From Alphaproteobacteria bacterium (lineage in GTDB: Bacteria > Pseudomonadota > Alphaproteobacteria > Micropepsales > Micropepsaceae), in NCBI GenBank assembly GCA_017983635.1, contig JAGOBA010000003.1, positions 310,001-374,000 of the forward strand: 64,000 bases of DNA. Reading direction: 5' to 3'. The notes beneath the pieces are model-generated. The model searched no databases, was not told the DNA's origin, and saw only the letters and a list, made by a program, of their open reading frames with translations. The first letter of the stretch is position 1; the number at the start of each line of letters is the position of its first letter. Shown here in pieces: positions 63,821 to 64,000 of the stretch. Position numbers and translations under genes: made by a program.

Positions 63821-63847
63821 AAGGGGCGGCTGCTTGGGCCACCCCTT
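63821..63847 (-). terminator. Rho-independent terminator after rplQ
   Basis: On the minus strand AAGGGGTGGC pairs with GCCGCCCCTT (one G-T pair) around a 7-base loop, followed by TTCGTTT. It lies 27 bases after the rplQ stop, ending what is probably the ribosomal protein operon entering from the right. Confidence 0.82.
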
Positions 63848-63874
63848 GAGTTTCTTCAAACGCGAGACCGCGGT

Positions 63875-64000
63875 TTAGGCGTTCGCTTCTTCCTGCTTCG
63901 CCTGGACGGGACCTGAGTCCCTGCCCTTGGCGGTGACGTCGCGGTCGACGAACTCGATGACGGCCATCGGGGCATTGTCACCGTAGCGGAAGCCCGCTTT
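63875..64000 (-). CDS. rplQ: Ribosomal protein L17, C-terminal 41 residues (cut by window edge)
   Basis: The frame runs from base 64000 to TAA at 63875-63877 and reads [21 protein letters not shown], then a polar tail [10 protein letters not shown]...[19 protein letters not shown] is the conserved C-terminal core of bacterial L17, a 50S subunit protein near the exit tunnel. In alphaproteobacteria rplQ follows rpoA and is often near degP, which fits the neighbouring genes. Only the end is visible. Confidence 0.9.
   Translation of the reverse strand, partial: KAGFRYGDNAPMAVIEFVDRDVTAKGRDSGPVQAKQEEANA

Noticed and set aside
1..64000. CRISPR array, transposon ends, integrase, toxin-antitoxin pair or restriction system
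   Set aside because: I looked for regular short repeats with spacers, paired terminal repeats with transposase motifs, and typical small toxin or methylase motifs, and saw none.

Overview
The window looks like a GC-rich alphaproteobacterial chromosome. I infer this from family content rather than a database search. It has an NDUFA12-type complex I subunit and an ATP12 F1-ATPase chaperone, both families shared by alphaproteobacteria and mitochondria. It also has an aroQ-accB-accC-aat-DUF2155-mlaD-NDUFA12 neighbourhood, a prfB-mrcA-amidase-rne neighbourhood, an iscR-iscS-sufBCDS operon and an M23 peptidase/bactofilin pair. A Caulobacterales/Hyphomonadaceae-like bacterium is my best guess; the genus cannot be read from this. 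No tRNA, rRNA, CRISPR array, insertion sequence, integrase or prophage was recognised.

Layout. 1-5912 (minus strand): Fe-S assembly operon with its promoter, an IscR-type regulator, an IscS-type desulfurase, SufB, a small membrane protein, SufC, SufD and the start of SufS, which runs off the window. 6045-15343: mixed housekeeping genes (alpha/beta hydrolase, AnmK, TyrRS, an AsmA-like protein, a 1-Cys peroxiredoxin, M23 peptidase plus bactofilin, then a strong terminator). 15356-23679: RF2 with its programmed +1 frameshift, PBP1A, a periplasmic amidase, and RNase E behind a long structured leader. 23684-28230: aminotransferase, M48 peptidase, DsbA-like protein and thiGS. 28385-32867: aroQ, accB, accC and aat on the plus strand, meeting DUF2155, mlaD and NDUFA12 on the minus strand. 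32972-35896: an M16 lipoprotein peptidase.

35996-44292 is an accessory surface-glycan island. It encodes glucose-1-phosphate cytidylyltransferase, CDP-glucose 4,6-dehydratase, two TylC3/TcaB9-type C-methyltransferases, a 3,5-epimerase, an SDR reductase, two glycosyltransferases and a small methyltransferase. Together these look like a route to a CDP-activated branched (C-methyl) 6-deoxyhexose and its transfer. 44300-49447 holds a zinc alcohol dehydrogenase, an acylphosphatase, a 723-residue coiled-coil protein with an adhesin-repeat-like N-terminus, a degenerate GGDEF-like protein, a strongly folded ~230-base intergenic element, and two small overlapping genes, one cysteine-rich. This is the least explained part of the window.

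49451-54685 is a propionyl-CoA carboxylase operon (pccB, an M28 peptidase, pccA). 54793-61323 is a minus-strand run of DegP-like protease, RarA, Nudix hydrolase, CrcB, RluC-like synthase, a tandem cupin and ATP12. 61479-63767 holds two plus-strand membrane genes, one probably a truncated relative of the other, and a serine hydrolase. The window ends in the tail of ribosomal protein L17 with its terminator.

Many operon neighbours overlap by ATGA or GTGA, and three convergent gene pairs overlap by exactly the four bases TTAG. Several starts were moved inside the longest open frame where a ribosome-binding site, promoter or signal peptide argued for it.
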